Source of the DNA: Salinivibrio kushneri
GTDB taxonomy: Bacteria; Pseudomonadota; Gammaproteobacteria; Enterobacterales; Vibrionaceae
Assembly (NCBI RefSeq): GCF_027286325.1
Contig: NZ_CP114588.1
Location: 1,054,001-1,118,000, forward strand
DNA length: 64,000 nt
Direction: 5' to 3'
The notes beneath the pieces are model-generated. The model did not search any database, had not been told where the DNA came from, and saw only the letters and a list, made by a program, of their open reading frames with translations. Below are positions 25,992-35,032 of the stretch, one piece after another. The number at the start of each line of letters is the position of its first letter. Position 1 is the first letter of the stretch. The translations under genes and the position numbers were made by a program.

Positions 25992-26042
25992 TCACACCGC
26001 CCGTAAGGAGCCGTGCCACCAAATAAGCGCAACAGAGGTCAT
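25992..26042 (-). CDS. trpL: trp operon leader peptide
   Basis: A 16-residue ORF, MTSVALIWWHGSLRAV, with two adjacent Trp codons (TGGTGG). It lies between the trp promoter and the attenuator hairpin. When charged tRNA-Trp is scarce, a ribosome stalled at the Trp pair would leave the following GGGCGG segment free to form the antiterminator. Too short for standard gene callers, but position and content are diagnostic. Confidence 0.92.
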   Translation of the reverse strand: MTSVALIWWHGSLRAV

Positions 26043-26202
26043 GGATGTCGCCAACACACTCACGGCCTGTGCGGCAGTGGGTGCAGTGTGAATCGAATGT
26101 GATCTAGACGCGGCGTTGAAATACATGCTGCGAGACTCCGTCGTGACTGTTACCCTTAGCGCCATATTGCTCCCCGAGACGGAGAAGTGGTGCGCGTTAA
26201 CT

Positions 26203-26239
26203 TGTGTACTAGTAAACTGATATTTTGCTTCTGTGTCAA
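26203..26239 (-). promoter_or_regulatory. trp promoter with TrpR-like operator
   Basis: On the minus strand TTGACA (26239-26234) and TTTACT (26216-26211) are 17 bases apart. The -10 overlaps a TrpR-operator-like sequence ACTAGTAAACTGAT (26208-26221), 11 of 14 matches to ACTAGTTAACTAGT. This mirrors the E. coli trp promoter, where the operator covers the -10 box. The gap 26043-26443 otherwise holds only this and the upstream region of rnm. Confidence 0.85.
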
Positions 26240-26443
26240 CGGGGAAATCGAAAAGAATGCAGAAAAAGTGCGGAATAAGCACACGATAATAAACAACAAA
26301 GATATTCACCGTGCCCGCCGAGCGTTGATTAACTTGGCGCATTCGCATCGACTTAGCCCGCATGGCGCGTACTCAGCCTCAGGCTGATAAGACACCAACT
26401 GACAGTGCTAAGGCGCGAGCGCATTAAGGAAACCCGATACACC

Positions 26444-27346
26444 ATGATCATTGACTTACATAGCCATACCACTGCCTCCGACGGCCGTCTATCACCAAAA
26501 GATTTGGTGCAGCGCGCTGTCGAGCGTCGCGTGGGCGTGTTGGCGATTACCGACCACGACACCACCGCTGGGCTGGTGGAGGCGCAAGCAGAAATCGACC
26601 ATCAAAACTTGCCCCTGACGCTGGTCAACGGCATCGAAATTTCGACCTTGTGGCATAATTTTGATATCCACATTGTGGGATTAAATGTCGACCCCCAGCA
26701 TCCGGCATTAACCGCATTGATTGCCGAACAAGCTGAGCGACGCCAACAACGTGCTGAGCTGATTGCTGAGCGGTTAGAGCGCTCGCATTACACAGGGGCC
26801 CTTGCAGGTGCGCGTGAACTGGCTGGCGATGCACCGCTGACCCGCGCCCATTTTGCACGTTGGTTAGTCGAACAAGGTCACGCGAAAACCATGCAGGCCT
26901 GTTTCAAGCGCTTTTTAACCCGAGGAAATACCGGCTATGCACCGCCTAATTGGTGTTCGATTGCAGATGCGGTTGCGGCGATCCATGAGGCCGGTGGGCA
27001 GGCGGTGCTTGCTCACCCAGGCCGATACAAGCTCAAAGCGAAGTGGTTGAAACGATTACTGGCTGCATTTTCTGACGCCAATGGCGATGCTATCGAAGTT
27101 GCTCTTCCTCAGCAGTCGCAACAAGAGCGTCGTTTGCTGGCCGATTACGCGCGAGATTATGGATTGTTGGCCTCGCTGGGATCGGATTTTCATTATCCTT
27201 CTCCGTGGACAGAGCTGGGCCGCAATTTATGGCTACCCAAAGACAGTCAGCCGGTTTGGCATGATTGGACATGGTTAGACGCGGCTGAACAAAAATGGCA
27301 ATCAGTAAATCAACTAGATAGCGACAAGCCAGACGCGTTACAATAA
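26444..27346 (+). CDS. rnm: RNase AM (PHP-domain 5'-3' exoribonuclease, YciV)
   Basis: 300 residues. PHP-domain metal ligands are visible: [15 protein letters not shown] at the N-terminus, [26 protein letters not shown] and [10 protein letters not shown]. This is the YciV/TrpH family, shown in E. coli to trim 5' ends of RNA, and always found near the trp operon. Start ATG 26444 by alignment to MIIDLHSHT; an upstream in-frame start at 26405 adds 13 unlikely residues. Divergent from trp; yciO follows by about 105 bases. Confidence 0.95.
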   Translation: MIIDLHSHTTASDGRLSPKDLVQRAVERRVGVLAITDHDTTAGLVEAQAEIDHQNLPLTLVNGIEISTLWHNFDIHIVGLNVDPQHPALTALIAEQAERRQQRAELIAERLERSHYTGALAGARELAGDAPLTRAHFARWLVEQGHAKTMQACFKRFLTRGNTGYAPPNWCSIADAVAAIHEAGGQAVLAHPGRYKLKAKWLKRLLAAFSDANGDAIEVALPQQSQQERRLLADYARDYGLLASLGSDFHYPSPWTELGRNLWLPKDSQPVWHDWTWLDAAEQKWQSVNQLDSDKPDALQ

Positions 27347-27452
27347 ACAAATACGTTATATTGATAGCGATAAGGATTATCCGGCGCGCAGACCATTCAC
27401 GCTGGATTTGCGGTGCGCATCCCGATGGGGGCAAGCTACAGCAGGAGGAACC

Positions 27453-28073
27453 ATGAGTCAGTTTTTTTATGTCCACCCAGAGAACCCGCAAGCGCGGCTG
27501 ATCAAACAAGCGGTGGAAATTGTCCGAAACGGTGGGGTGATCATTTATCCGACCGACTCGGGTTATGCGCTTGGCTGTCAGCTTGAGAACAAACAAGCGT
27601 TAGAGCGTATTTGTCGGATTCGTGATCTCGATAAAGATCATAACTTCACCTTACTGTGCCGTGATCTGTCTGAGTTATCACTGTACGCACGGGTTGATAA
27701 CGTTGCATTTCGCTTGATCCGCAACAACACACCTGGCGCGTATACGTTTATTTTCAAAGCGACCAAAGAAGTGCCAAAACGGTTGATGAATCCAAAACGG
27801 AAAACCATTGGCATTCGTGTTCCTGATAACCAAATCGCCCTGGATTTGCTGGAAGCGCTGGGCGAGCCTTTGATGTCGACCTCACTGATTTTACCGGGTA
27901 ACGACTTTACCGAATCCGATCCCGAAGCAATTCGCGATCATTTAGAGCACAGTGTGGATTTGATTATGCACGGTGGTGTATTGGGTGAGCACCCCACCAC
28001 AGTGGTCGACTTCAGCGAAGGCTTGCCTGAAATTCGCCGTCATGGCAGCGGTGATCCCGCCCCGTTTGATTAA
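27453..28073 (+). CDS. yciO: YciO, threonylcarbamoyl-AMP synthase-family protein
   Basis: 206 residues of the YrdC/Sua5/YciO superfamily. Begins SQFFYVHPENPQARLIKQAV and has the ligand-binding blocks GGVIIYPTDSGYALGCQL, RNNTPGAYTFIFKATKEVPK and KRKTIGIRVPDN. YciO is related to the TsaC enzymes for tRNA t6A, but its own role is still unsettled. ATG 27453 with AGGAGG at 27443-27448. Followed by a strong terminator. Confidence 0.95.
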   Translation: MSQFFYVHPENPQARLIKQAVEIVRNGGVIIYPTDSGYALGCQLENKQALERICRIRDLDKDHNFTLLCRDLSELSLYARVDNVAFRLIRNNTPGAYTFIFKATKEVPKRLMNPKRKTIGIRVPDNQIALDLLEALGEPLMSTSLILPGNDFTESDPEAIRDHLEHSVDLIMHGGVLGEHPTTVVDFSEGLPEIRRHGSGDPAPFD

Positions 28074-28171
28074 TACCTGACCGCGGGTGAACCAACGCAT
28101 AGCGTCGCGCGTAATTACCCATGCAATGTTCTTGTTCTGATGTTGCGTCAACCTGTGGTTGACCTTCCATT

Positions 28172-28203
28172 CCCGCCCAGCCGCCTTGCTGGGCGTTTTT
28201 TTG
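28172..28203 (+). terminator. Rho-independent terminator after yciO
   Basis: CCGCCCAGC and GCTGGGCG pair around CGCCTT and precede seven T. Confidence 0.92.
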
Positions 28204-28381
28204 TCCAGGTGTTTTGCTATTGACTCAGCCACAACAGCTGATATGGCGTGAACGCGTGAAACTGTTTCTCTATCTCTACGCTTATTGGTATCATGCACGG
28301 CTGGCTAACTTATTATCGTTAGCTCTTATGCCAACCGAGACAGTGATGACGCCTGTGAAGGCGACAGTAAGGTAAGAAAAC

Positions 28382-29359
28382 ATGAGCGAAAAATTACAGA
28401 AGGTGCTAGCGCGTGCTGGCGTAGGTTCACGCCGCGAGATGGAAAGCTACATCCAAGCCGGTCGGGTGAGTGTCAATGGTGCTGTTGCCAAACTGGGTGA
28501 CCGCCTTGACGATCCCAGTGCGTTGGTACGTGTTGATGGTCACGCGGTGCAGCTTAATGCGCCTTCTGAGTCTGTGTGTCGCGTTCTTGCATACAATAAA
28601 CCAGAGGGTGAGTTGTGTACGCGAAGCGACCCAGAAGGGCGTCGTACGGTATTTGATCGCTTACCTAAATTGAAAGATGCGCGTTGGGTTGCGGTCGGTC
28701 GCCTGGATGCCAACACTTCAGGTTTAATGCTGTTCACTACCGACGGTGAATTAGCGAATCGCTTGATGCACCCAAGCCGCCAAGTGCAACGTGAGTACAT
28801 GGTACGAGTATTTGGCGACGTGAACGAAGATATGGTGAAAAACCTCGTTCACGGTGTCGAGCTAGAGGATGGTGTGGCTCGCTTTGAAGATGTCGTTTAT
28901 GCGGGCGGCGAAGGCATGAATCACACCTTCTATGTGGTAATTACCGAAGGGCGTAACCGTGAAGTGCGTCGTTTGTGGGAAACCCAAGGTGTGACGGTAA
29001 GCCGTTTGAAGCGTGTGCGTTACGGCGATATCTATCTTGAAAAAGATCTGCCGCGTGGCGGCTGGCGCGAAATGGATCTTAAAGAGGTCAATTATCTGCG
29101 CGAAATGGTAGAGATGAAGCCAGAATCGCAAACGGTGATCACGCCAGAAGATCAAAAGCGTAAAAAATCGCGCCAGAAGATCCGCCGTGCAGTACGTCGC
29201 TACGAGGAGCGTATCGACAGTAATGATAAGCCGAAGAAAACACGCCAGGCTCGTCGGGGTAACGCACCTGCAGCAGGGCCAAAAGGCGGAGGCCCTAAAA
29301 AGGGCAACCAGCGCTCTGGCGCGCCACGTGGTAAAGGCAAACCCAGAACGCGTAAGTAA
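28382..29359 (+). CDS. rluB: 23S rRNA pseudouridine(2605) synthase RluB
   Basis: 325 residues. An N-terminal S4 RNA-binding domain ([20 protein letters not shown]) is followed by the RsuA/RluB catalytic domain with the active-site Asp in [20 protein letters not shown] and [20 protein letters not shown]. The last 75 residues form a basic, low-complexity tail rich in K, R and G, as in other RluB proteins. ATG 28382 behind GTAAGGTAAG. Confidence 0.96.
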   Translation: MSEKLQKVLARAGVGSRREMESYIQAGRVSVNGAVAKLGDRLDDPSALVRVDGHAVQLNAPSESVCRVLAYNKPEGELCTRSDPEGRRTVFDRLPKLKDARWVAVGRLDANTSGLMLFTTDGELANRLMHPSRQVQREYMVRVFGDVNEDMVKNLVHGVELEDGVARFEDVVYAGGEGMNHTFYVVITEGRNREVRRLWETQGVTVSRLKRVRYGDIYLEKDLPRGGWREMDLKEVNYLREMVEMKPESQTVITPEDQKRKKSRQKIRRAVRRYEERIDSNDKPKKTRQARRGNAPAAGPKGGGPKKGNQRSGAPRGKGKPRTRK

Positions 29360-29379
29360 ACCTGCGTGATGTTCGCTTA

Positions 29380-29410
29380 AAGCCCGGCCATGTGCCGGGT
29401 TTTTGTTTTT
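29380..29410 (+). terminator. Rho-independent terminator after rluB
   Basis: AGCCCGGC and GCCGGGTT pair around CATGT and precede TTTTTGTTTTT. Confidence 0.92.
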
Positions 29411-29500
29411 GTGTGACGGCCTATGTTGTCGCGCTCTTTATTTATTATTGATAGAAGCCATCTCACTCTTCTAATTGGTTTGCTGAGCTTAAGCTTTTAG

Positions 29501-29519
29501 TGATAATGATTATTGTTTG
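29501..29519 (+). promoter_or_regulatory. Fur-box-like site upstream of the AraC regulator
   Basis: GATAATGATTATTGTTTGT matches 13 of 19 positions of the Fur consensus GATAATGATAATCATTATC, with a perfect first 9 bases. It lies 45 bases before the araC-like start, in an AT-rich promoter region. Iron control fits the siderophore receptor gene behind it. Confidence 0.65.
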
Positions 29520-29563
29520 TGTTATTTTAAGCTTATTTATAGATTTGTCGATAAACGGATGTG

Positions 29564-30463
29564 ATGACAACGGCATTAGCACCAGAGCAAACCGCACGCT
29601 TTGATCGCATAGAGCGGGTTTTAGATTTTATTCACTCTAACCTTCACCAACCTTTGTCTGTCAGTGAGTTGGCCGCCCATAGCTGTTGGTCTCGCTGGCA
29701 GTTACAGCGCGTGTTCTCGGAGCAAACTGGCGTGAGTGTGGCGCACTATGTGCGTGAACTCAGGCTTAGTTATGCCGCTAAACAGTTGCTCACTCGCCCC
29801 GATAGAGTGATTGATATCGCGCTGTCGTTTGGGTTTACCTCAGAGGCAAATTTTTCCCGTGCATTTCGTCAGCAGTTTGGGGTGAGCCCTCGGACCTATC
29901 GTCGCCGAGGGGTGATGGATGGCATCCGAACGCCACTGCATATCACCACACTGGCAACCCCAAAACCCTCGTGGCTGTCAGTGCATATTCAAACGCGATC
30001 ATCGATTACCCTGGTGGGGCAGACATCGCCGATATTAGGCTTGTTTGCACCTCAACCCAATTTTATGGACGTGGTGCCTAAGCTGTGGCGTGACGCGCAC
30101 GAGGCTGGGTTTATTGACGCCAGCCAACCAAGTATTGGCGCGATTGATGTAGCCAGTGCTGATACGCTTCAAACGCCGTTACCGTATTTAGCGGGTCAAC
30201 AAGGCGATACCTTACCGGCGACGTCCTTTACTCAATGGACGGTGCCAGAGTCGACCTATGCGGTGATTACGCATTTAGGGCCAGTGACTGAGCTACCTAA
30301 TACTTTGCATACCTTTATTTATCATTGGTTGCCAGCCTCAGGCTATCGATGCACTGACGGGATTGAGCTTGAAGTTTATCCGTCGGGCTATCAACCACAG
30401 CGTGATAATGCAGAAATGACGTATTGGATCCCGCTCGAGTGTCGCCATCATGCACCAAAATGA
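29564..30463 (+). CDS. AraC-family regulator with GyrI-like effector domain
   Basis: 299 residues. The DNA-binding double HTH is at the N-terminus (about 15-115): VLDFIHSNLHQPLSVSELA, then IDIALSFGFTSEANFSRAFR and FGVSPRTYRR. The C-terminal part (about 130-298) resembles the GyrI/Rob-type effector-binding fold (SFTQWTVPESTYAVITHLGP; SGYQPQRDNAEMTYWIPL). This N-HTH plus GyrI layout is the Rob architecture. A GTG precedes the ATG 29564 by one codon. A Fur-like box lies upstream and a siderophore receptor gene follows by 77 bases, so it probably controls siderophore uptake. Confidence 0.9.
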   Translation: MTTALAPEQTARFDRIERVLDFIHSNLHQPLSVSELAAHSCWSRWQLQRVFSEQTGVSVAHYVRELRLSYAAKQLLTRPDRVIDIALSFGFTSEANFSRAFRQQFGVSPRTYRRRGVMDGIRTPLHITTLATPKPSWLSVHIQTRSSITLVGQTSPILGLFAPQPNFMDVVPKLWRDAHEAGFIDASQPSIGAIDVASADTLQTPLPYLAGQQGDTLPATSFTQWTVPESTYAVITHLGPVTELPNTLHTFIYHWLPASGYRCTDGIELEVYPSGYQPQRDNAEMTYWIPLECRHHAPK

Positions 30464-30540
30464 ACAGTATTCATCATGCATACCCTTAAAATGCGAATGA
30501 TTCCGTTTTACGTATAATTTGCATTGAGAGGAAAATCATT

Positions 30541-32679
30541 ATGGATATGGGTTGTGCACGCGTGCAGCAGGTTGCTCGGTGGCGACTGTCCCCGTTAGCG
30601 ATGGCGGTCATGGGGAGCTTGATGCTGCCATCAGCTTATGCCGAGTCGCAACACACTAAGATGGAAACTATACAAGTCTTAGGCGACACCTACCGCAATA
30701 CCGCCACTAAAACAGTACTGGCGCCAGAAGAAACGCCTCAAGCGGTCACTGTCATCGACCGAGAGGCCATCGAACAGCGCCAAGCCAGTTCATTGAGTGA
30801 AGTGGTGCGCTATACGCCGGGTGTAAATACTGAGCTGCGGGGTGGGGCCGTCACGCGACTCGATCTCTTTAATATCCGTGGTTTCATTAACTATCAAAAC
30901 TTTTTTGATGGTCTCGCGGTCCCTTACAACACCTGGAATTTACAGCCACAAATCGATCCGATTGCGATTGAACAAGTGGAAGTCTTTAAAGGACCGACGT
31001 CGGTGTTATACGGGAATATTCCGCCGGGTGGGATGGTGAATATGATCGCCAAAACGCCGCAACAAGAGGCGGCGCACCGTGTGACGATGAGCACCGACTC
31101 TGATGCGCTGCGTGAAGTGTCTGTTGACAGTACCGGTGCCATTTCTGACACCCCATTGGCGTACCGGATGGTGGCGCTGGCACGACAAAAAGATGGCCAA
31201 GCGGGCGATTCAGAAGAAGAGCGCTATATCATCGCCCCTTCATTAGATTGGCGGGTGTCGCCAGATACCTTGGTCAACGTTAATCTTTATTACCAAGCGG
31301 ATCCGGCGGCGGGCATTTATACCTCATTGCCGGCCAAAGGCTCGGTATTGCACAGTGACCAAGGCAGCCTTTCTAGCGACAGTTTTTCCGGGGACAACAA
31401 CTGGAACACCTATGATCGTGAGTTTCTAATGCTGGGTTATAAAGTGCAGCACCAGCTCTCATCAAATTGGTCGTTGTTGCACTCGGCACGCTACACAGAT
31501 GCCGATTTGCTGCAAAAAAACATGTATCACCAAAAAAGCGATGACGATCGCCACTATCCGCGAAACGCTTATCTAACCGATGAGACTATGGCAGCTTGGG
31601 TGGTCGATACACAGCTTTCTGGTGATTTGAGCTGGGGGGCGGCACAGCACTACACCTTATTCGGTATTGATTATCAAAATATGTCTTCCGACGTTGGCTA
31701 CGACGATACGTTGGCGAATGTGGTGCCGGATATTGATATATTCGACCCCGATAATAACCAGTTTAACCCCGACTCACTCAGTTTTGCTTACCAAGAAGAC
31801 CATGATATTGAAGTGACACAGACCGGCCTCTATGCCCAAGATCAGATCCTCTGGAACCAATGGGTGTTGCTCGCTGGGGCGCGTTACGACGAGTACGAGT
31901 TAAACGATGACAAGCAAACCTTGAGTGGCGGCGCCTCCAGTGCCTCAGAGAAAAACATTCGTCACTATAATCTGGCATTCCGTGCCGGTGCGATGTACCA
32001 GTTTGACAACGGTATTTCCCCTTATCTGAGTTACTCAGAAAGCTTTGAACCAACCGATATGGATAATCGGGGTAATGTGTTTGACCCTTCCACTGGTAAA
32101 CAATGGGAAACCGGCCTCAAGTACCTGTCACTAGACGGTAGCACGGGCGTCAACGTGGCGTTGTTCGAGCTTAAAAAGCAAGACGCGCTGGTGAATGATC
32201 CCAACGACTCATATGCAAAAATTCAAACCGGTGAAATCCGCTCTCGTGGAATAGAGGTCGAATTTAATCATGCGCTTAGTTTAGAGACGGATGTGGCCTT
32301 AACTTATGGCTATATTGATATGGAGATCACGGATGACCCTAACCTAGAAGGGAAAACCCCGGTTTGGGTGCCAGAGCAAACGGCCAGTGCTTGGTTGAAT
32401 CATCAAGTCAGTGCGGGGACACGCGTGAGTGTAGGCGCCCGCTATGTGGGTGAGTCACAGGGTAACGCAACCAATACCTTTACAGTGCCCGACTATACCG
32501 TGTTTGATACAGCGGTGAGTTACGATCTCTCGCAAGCATCATCGTCGCTATCGGGAGCAAAAGTGTCCCTATCTGCGACAAACTTGTTCGATAAAACCAC
32601 TTACAGCTGTTTTGATGACTTGAACTGTTGGTATGGGGACGAACGCAACATCAAAGCCAAACTCAGCATCGATTTTTAA
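30541..32679 (+). CDS. TonB-dependent siderophore receptor
   Basis: 712-residue outer-membrane receptor. Signal peptide ends near LPSAYA (residue 34). A TonB-box-like METIQVLGD is followed by the plug domain (about 55-165) with ETPQAVTVIDREAIEQRQA, SLSEVVRYTPGV, DLFNIRGFINYQNFFDG, EQVEVFKGPTSVLYG and PPGGMVNMIAKTP, the FhuA/FpvA-type siderophore signature. The beta-barrel ends in ...KAKLSIDF with the terminal Phe needed for Bam insertion. A TATAAT -10 box is at 30513-30518. Ligand is not predictable; hydroxamates are common for this type. Partner genes for inner-membrane transport are not in the window. Confidence 0.95.
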   Translation: MDMGCARVQQVARWRLSPLAMAVMGSLMLPSAYAESQHTKMETIQVLGDTYRNTATKTVLAPEETPQAVTVIDREAIEQRQASSLSEVVRYTPGVNTELRGGAVTRLDLFNIRGFINYQNFFDGLAVPYNTWNLQPQIDPIAIEQVEVFKGPTSVLYGNIPPGGMVNMIAKTPQQEAAHRVTMSTDSDALREVSVDSTGAISDTPLAYRMVALARQKDGQAGDSEEERYIIAPSLDWRVSPDTLVNVNLYYQADPAAGIYTSLPAKGSVLHSDQGSLSSDSFSGDNNWNTYDREFLMLGYKVQHQLSSNWSLLHSARYTDADLLQKNMYHQKSDDDRHYPRNAYLTDETMAAWVVDTQLSGDLSWGAAQHYTLFGIDYQNMSSDVGYDDTLANVVPDIDIFDPDNNQFNPDSLSFAYQEDHDIEVTQTGLYAQDQILWNQWVLLAGARYDEYELNDDKQTLSGGASSASEKNIRHYNLAFRAGAMYQFDNGISPYLSYSESFEPTDMDNRGNVFDPSTGKQWETGLKYLSLDGSTGVNVALFELKKQDALVNDPNDSYAKIQTGEIRSRGIEVEFNHALSLETDVALTYGYIDMEITDDPNLEGKTPVWVPEQTASAWLNHQVSAGTRVSVGARYVGESQGNATNTFTVPDYTVFDTAVSYDLSQASSSLSGAKVSLSATNLFDKTTYSCFDDLNCWYGDERNIKAKLSIDF

Positions 32680-32696
32680 ATCGGTTAGCTAAAACG

Positions 32697-32720
32697 AGCG
32701 CCCCCAGTCATGGGGGCGCT
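32697..32720. terminator. Terminator hairpin between siderophore receptor and yciK
   Basis: AGCGCCCCCA and TGGGGGCGCT pair perfectly around GTCA. On the minus strand it is followed by CGTTTT, on the plus strand by GTGCTT, so it better serves yciK. Confidence 0.75.
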
Positions 32721-32724
32721 GTGC

Positions 32725-33468
32725 TTAACGCTTAGGTTGTGCATCGATACATTGGCCGTGCTCTTTAATACCCTCTGGCGCCATGAGGTACAGGTAGAGC
32801 GGCATAATATCCAATGGTGTTTTTAGTGTTTCTGGATCTTCCCCCGGGAAGGCGCTCGCGCGCATACTGGTGCGTGTACCGCCTGGGTTGATCGCGTTGA
32901 CACGTACCTTGGTATCAGACATTTCATCCGCCAGCACTTGCATCATGCCTTCGGTCGCAAATTTAGAAATTGCATAGCTGCCCCAATAAGCACGCCCTTG
33001 GTGGCCGACGGTGGAGGTGGTAAACACCACGCGGGCATCATCAGACTTTTTCAACAATGGCAGCAGCGCTTGCGTCATCAGCATGGTGGCTTTGACATTC
33101 ACTTGCATCACATCGTCATGAGACTTTTCATCAATTTGATCGAATGGGCTCAGCACTCCGAGAAGGCCAGCGTTGTGCAACACACCGTCCAAGCGTCCAA
33201 ATTGCTGCTCAATCGTATCTGCCATATCCAAATAATGCTGACGCGTGGCACCCAGCATATCCAGTGGGATAATGGCTGGCTGTGGCGCGCCCATGGCATC
33301 AATTTCATCGTATACTGCTTCAAGTTTTTTCACGGTGCGGCCGAGAAGGATGACGGTGGCGCCTTTCTCTGCATAGCTAAGTGCGGCTTGGCGGCCAATG
33401 CCAGCTCCCGCACCGGTCACCAAAATCACACGCCCTTCAAGCGCGTTTGAGCTTACTTGGTAGTCCAC
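32725..33468 (-). CDS. yciK: YciK-family short-chain dehydrogenase
   Basis: 247 residues, classical SDR fold. Cofactor motif VTGAGAGIGRQAALSYAEKG, the NAG segment LHNAGLLG, catalytic Ser in TTSTVGHQGRAYWGSYAISK with the YxxxK pair, and NPGGTRTSMRASAFPGEDP, which is typical of YciK. Substrate unknown. In E. coli the gene stands between btuR and sohB; here btuR is absent and the siderophore module takes its place, with yciK divergent from sohB. Confidence 0.94.
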   Translation of the reverse strand: MDYQVSSNALEGRVILVTGAGAGIGRQAALSYAEKGATVILLGRTVKKLEAVYDEIDAMGAPQPAIIPLDMLGATRQHYLDMADTIEQQFGRLDGVLHNAGLLGVLSPFDQIDEKSHDDVMQVNVKATMLMTQALLPLLKKSDDARVVFTTSTVGHQGRAYWGSYAISKFATEGMMQVLADEMSDTKVRVNAINPGGTRTSMRASAFPGEDPETLKTPLDIMPLYLYLMAPEGIKEHGQCIDAQPKR

Positions 33469-33593
33469 GATATAAATCCTTATTTATTGTTAAACGTAGA
33501 TTATTGTAAGGTTGCGGGTAAGGTGTGACAACCAAGTGCGTGATGTACGGTTAACGGCATTGCCAACATAGCGACAAAAAAGAGGATACAACA

Positions 33594-34646
33594 TTGGATT
33601 TCATTGCGGATTATGGGCTTTTTCTGGCAAAAGTCGTCACTTTCTTATTAGCGGCATTTGTATTGGTCGCTTTAGTGCGCGCCGTGAGTGACAAAGGGGG
33701 TCAAAAGGGCAGCCTGAAGCTCACTGACTTAACTGAGCGGTTTAAAAATTATCGTCAATCGTTAGAGCAGCATTTGTACAATGAATCGTCGTTAAAAGCG
33801 CGAGAGAAAGACGAGAAAAAAGCCAAGAAGAAAGAAGAAAAGGCGCAAAAAGCCGCAGCCAAAAAGCAAAACGAGCCAACGGGTCAACGGGATCCACAAT
33901 TGTTTGTGATCCACTTTAAAGGCAGCATCGATGCTCGCGAAGTGGAGGCGTTGCGAGAAGAAGTCACGGCGATTTTGTCGGTAGCAACCGATCAGGACGA
34001 AGTCTTGGTCAACGTCGAGAGTGGTGGCGGTATGGTGCATGGCTACGGCCTAGCAGCGTCTCAGTTGGCACGCTTCCGTCAAGCAGGCGTGCCCTTAACC
34101 GTGGCGGTCGATAAAGTGGCGGCAAGCGGCGGGTACATGATGGCATGCGTTGCGGATAAGTTGATTGCAGCGCCGTTTGCGATCATTGGCTCGATTGGAG
34201 TGATTGCCCAGCTACCCAACTTTAACAAGTTGCTTAAGAAAAACGATATTGAATTTGAGCAGCTGACCGCCGGTGAATTTAAGCGCACGCTAACCATGTT
34301 TGGTGAAAACACTGACAAAGCACGCGAGAAATTCAAAACGGAACTGGAAGAAACCCATGGCCTGTTCAAAGCGTTTATCAGCGAATATCGCCCGTCTCTC
34401 AATGTCGATAAGGTTGCCACCGGTGAGCACTGGTTTGGTAACCAAGCATTAGATTTAGGGCTGATTGATGAGGTCTGTACCAGCGATGAGTATTTGTTCC
34501 AGGCGGCGAATAACGAGCGAAAAGTGCTGTCGGTGTGTTACCAGCAGCGCAAAAACATTGCTGAGAAACTCGCGGGGGCATCGGCAGACGTCGCTGATCG
34601 TGTGCTGCTAAAATGGATCAGTCGTGGCCAGCGTCCGCTGGTTTAA
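33594..34646 (+). CDS. sohB: SohB, inner-membrane serine protease of the S49 family
   Basis: 350 residues. N-terminal membrane helix (about 8-30), a charged K/E-rich linker (about 60-95), then the S49 protease domain with VLVNVESGGGMVHGYGLAAS, the catalytic Ser in AASGGYMMACVADK, and FAIIGSIGVIAQLPNFNKLL. The gene has a TTG start at 33594 (LDFIADYGLFLAK aligns with MEYLSEYGLFLAK of E. coli SohB) with AGAGGA upstream; no ATG fits. Cytoplasm/periplasm protein quality control is the family role. Confidence 0.94.
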   Translation: MDFIADYGLFLAKVVTFLLAAFVLVALVRAVSDKGGQKGSLKLTDLTERFKNYRQSLEQHLYNESSLKAREKDEKKAKKKEEKAQKAAAKKQNEPTGQRDPQLFVIHFKGSIDAREVEALREEVTAILSVATDQDEVLVNVESGGGMVHGYGLAASQLARFRQAGVPLTVAVDKVAASGGYMMACVADKLIAAPFAIIGSIGVIAQLPNFNKLLKKNDIEFEQLTAGEFKRTLTMFGENTDKAREKFKTELEETHGLFKAFISEYRPSLNVDKVATGEHWFGNQALDLGLIDEVCTSDEYLFQAANNERKVLSVCYQQRKNIAEKLAGASADVADRVLLKWISRGQRPLV

Positions 34647-35032
34647 CTCATCCCCGTGTGCTGCCTGTTAGCGTTGGGCGATAGACAACGGAAGTAAAAT
34701 AGCGGTAACAGGCGCACGATAATGAGCGAAATAGCCATAATAATGTGAGCCAAGCCAAAGATTACCGCATCCATTTAGCTATTTTGCGTGCGGCAATGGT
34801 AATGATTAGCGCGTTTTTTCCGGAAACCGGCATGAAGATCAACCGGGACATTACCATCACAATTGCTTAACAATTGTGGAAGGGACGAGCAATCAGCGTG
34901 TTTTGCTGCGAATTTAGTTGATATTCGGCTAGACTCGCTCAATATTGTAAACAGATAGCGGCACTCCAGCATGGAAGTGCAACGCAACGAATTTTCGACA
35001 GTTTTAGCGCAAAGGGCGTCAATTAGGTCATT
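34647..35032. other. Gene-free upstream region of topA (386 bp)
   Basis: No convincing ORF or RNA. It should contain the topA promoter; a possible TTGATA near 34918 with AATATT 17 bases later is only a weak candidate. An inverted repeat CAATTG-CTTAA-CAATTG lies near 34860-34876. Confidence 0.4.
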
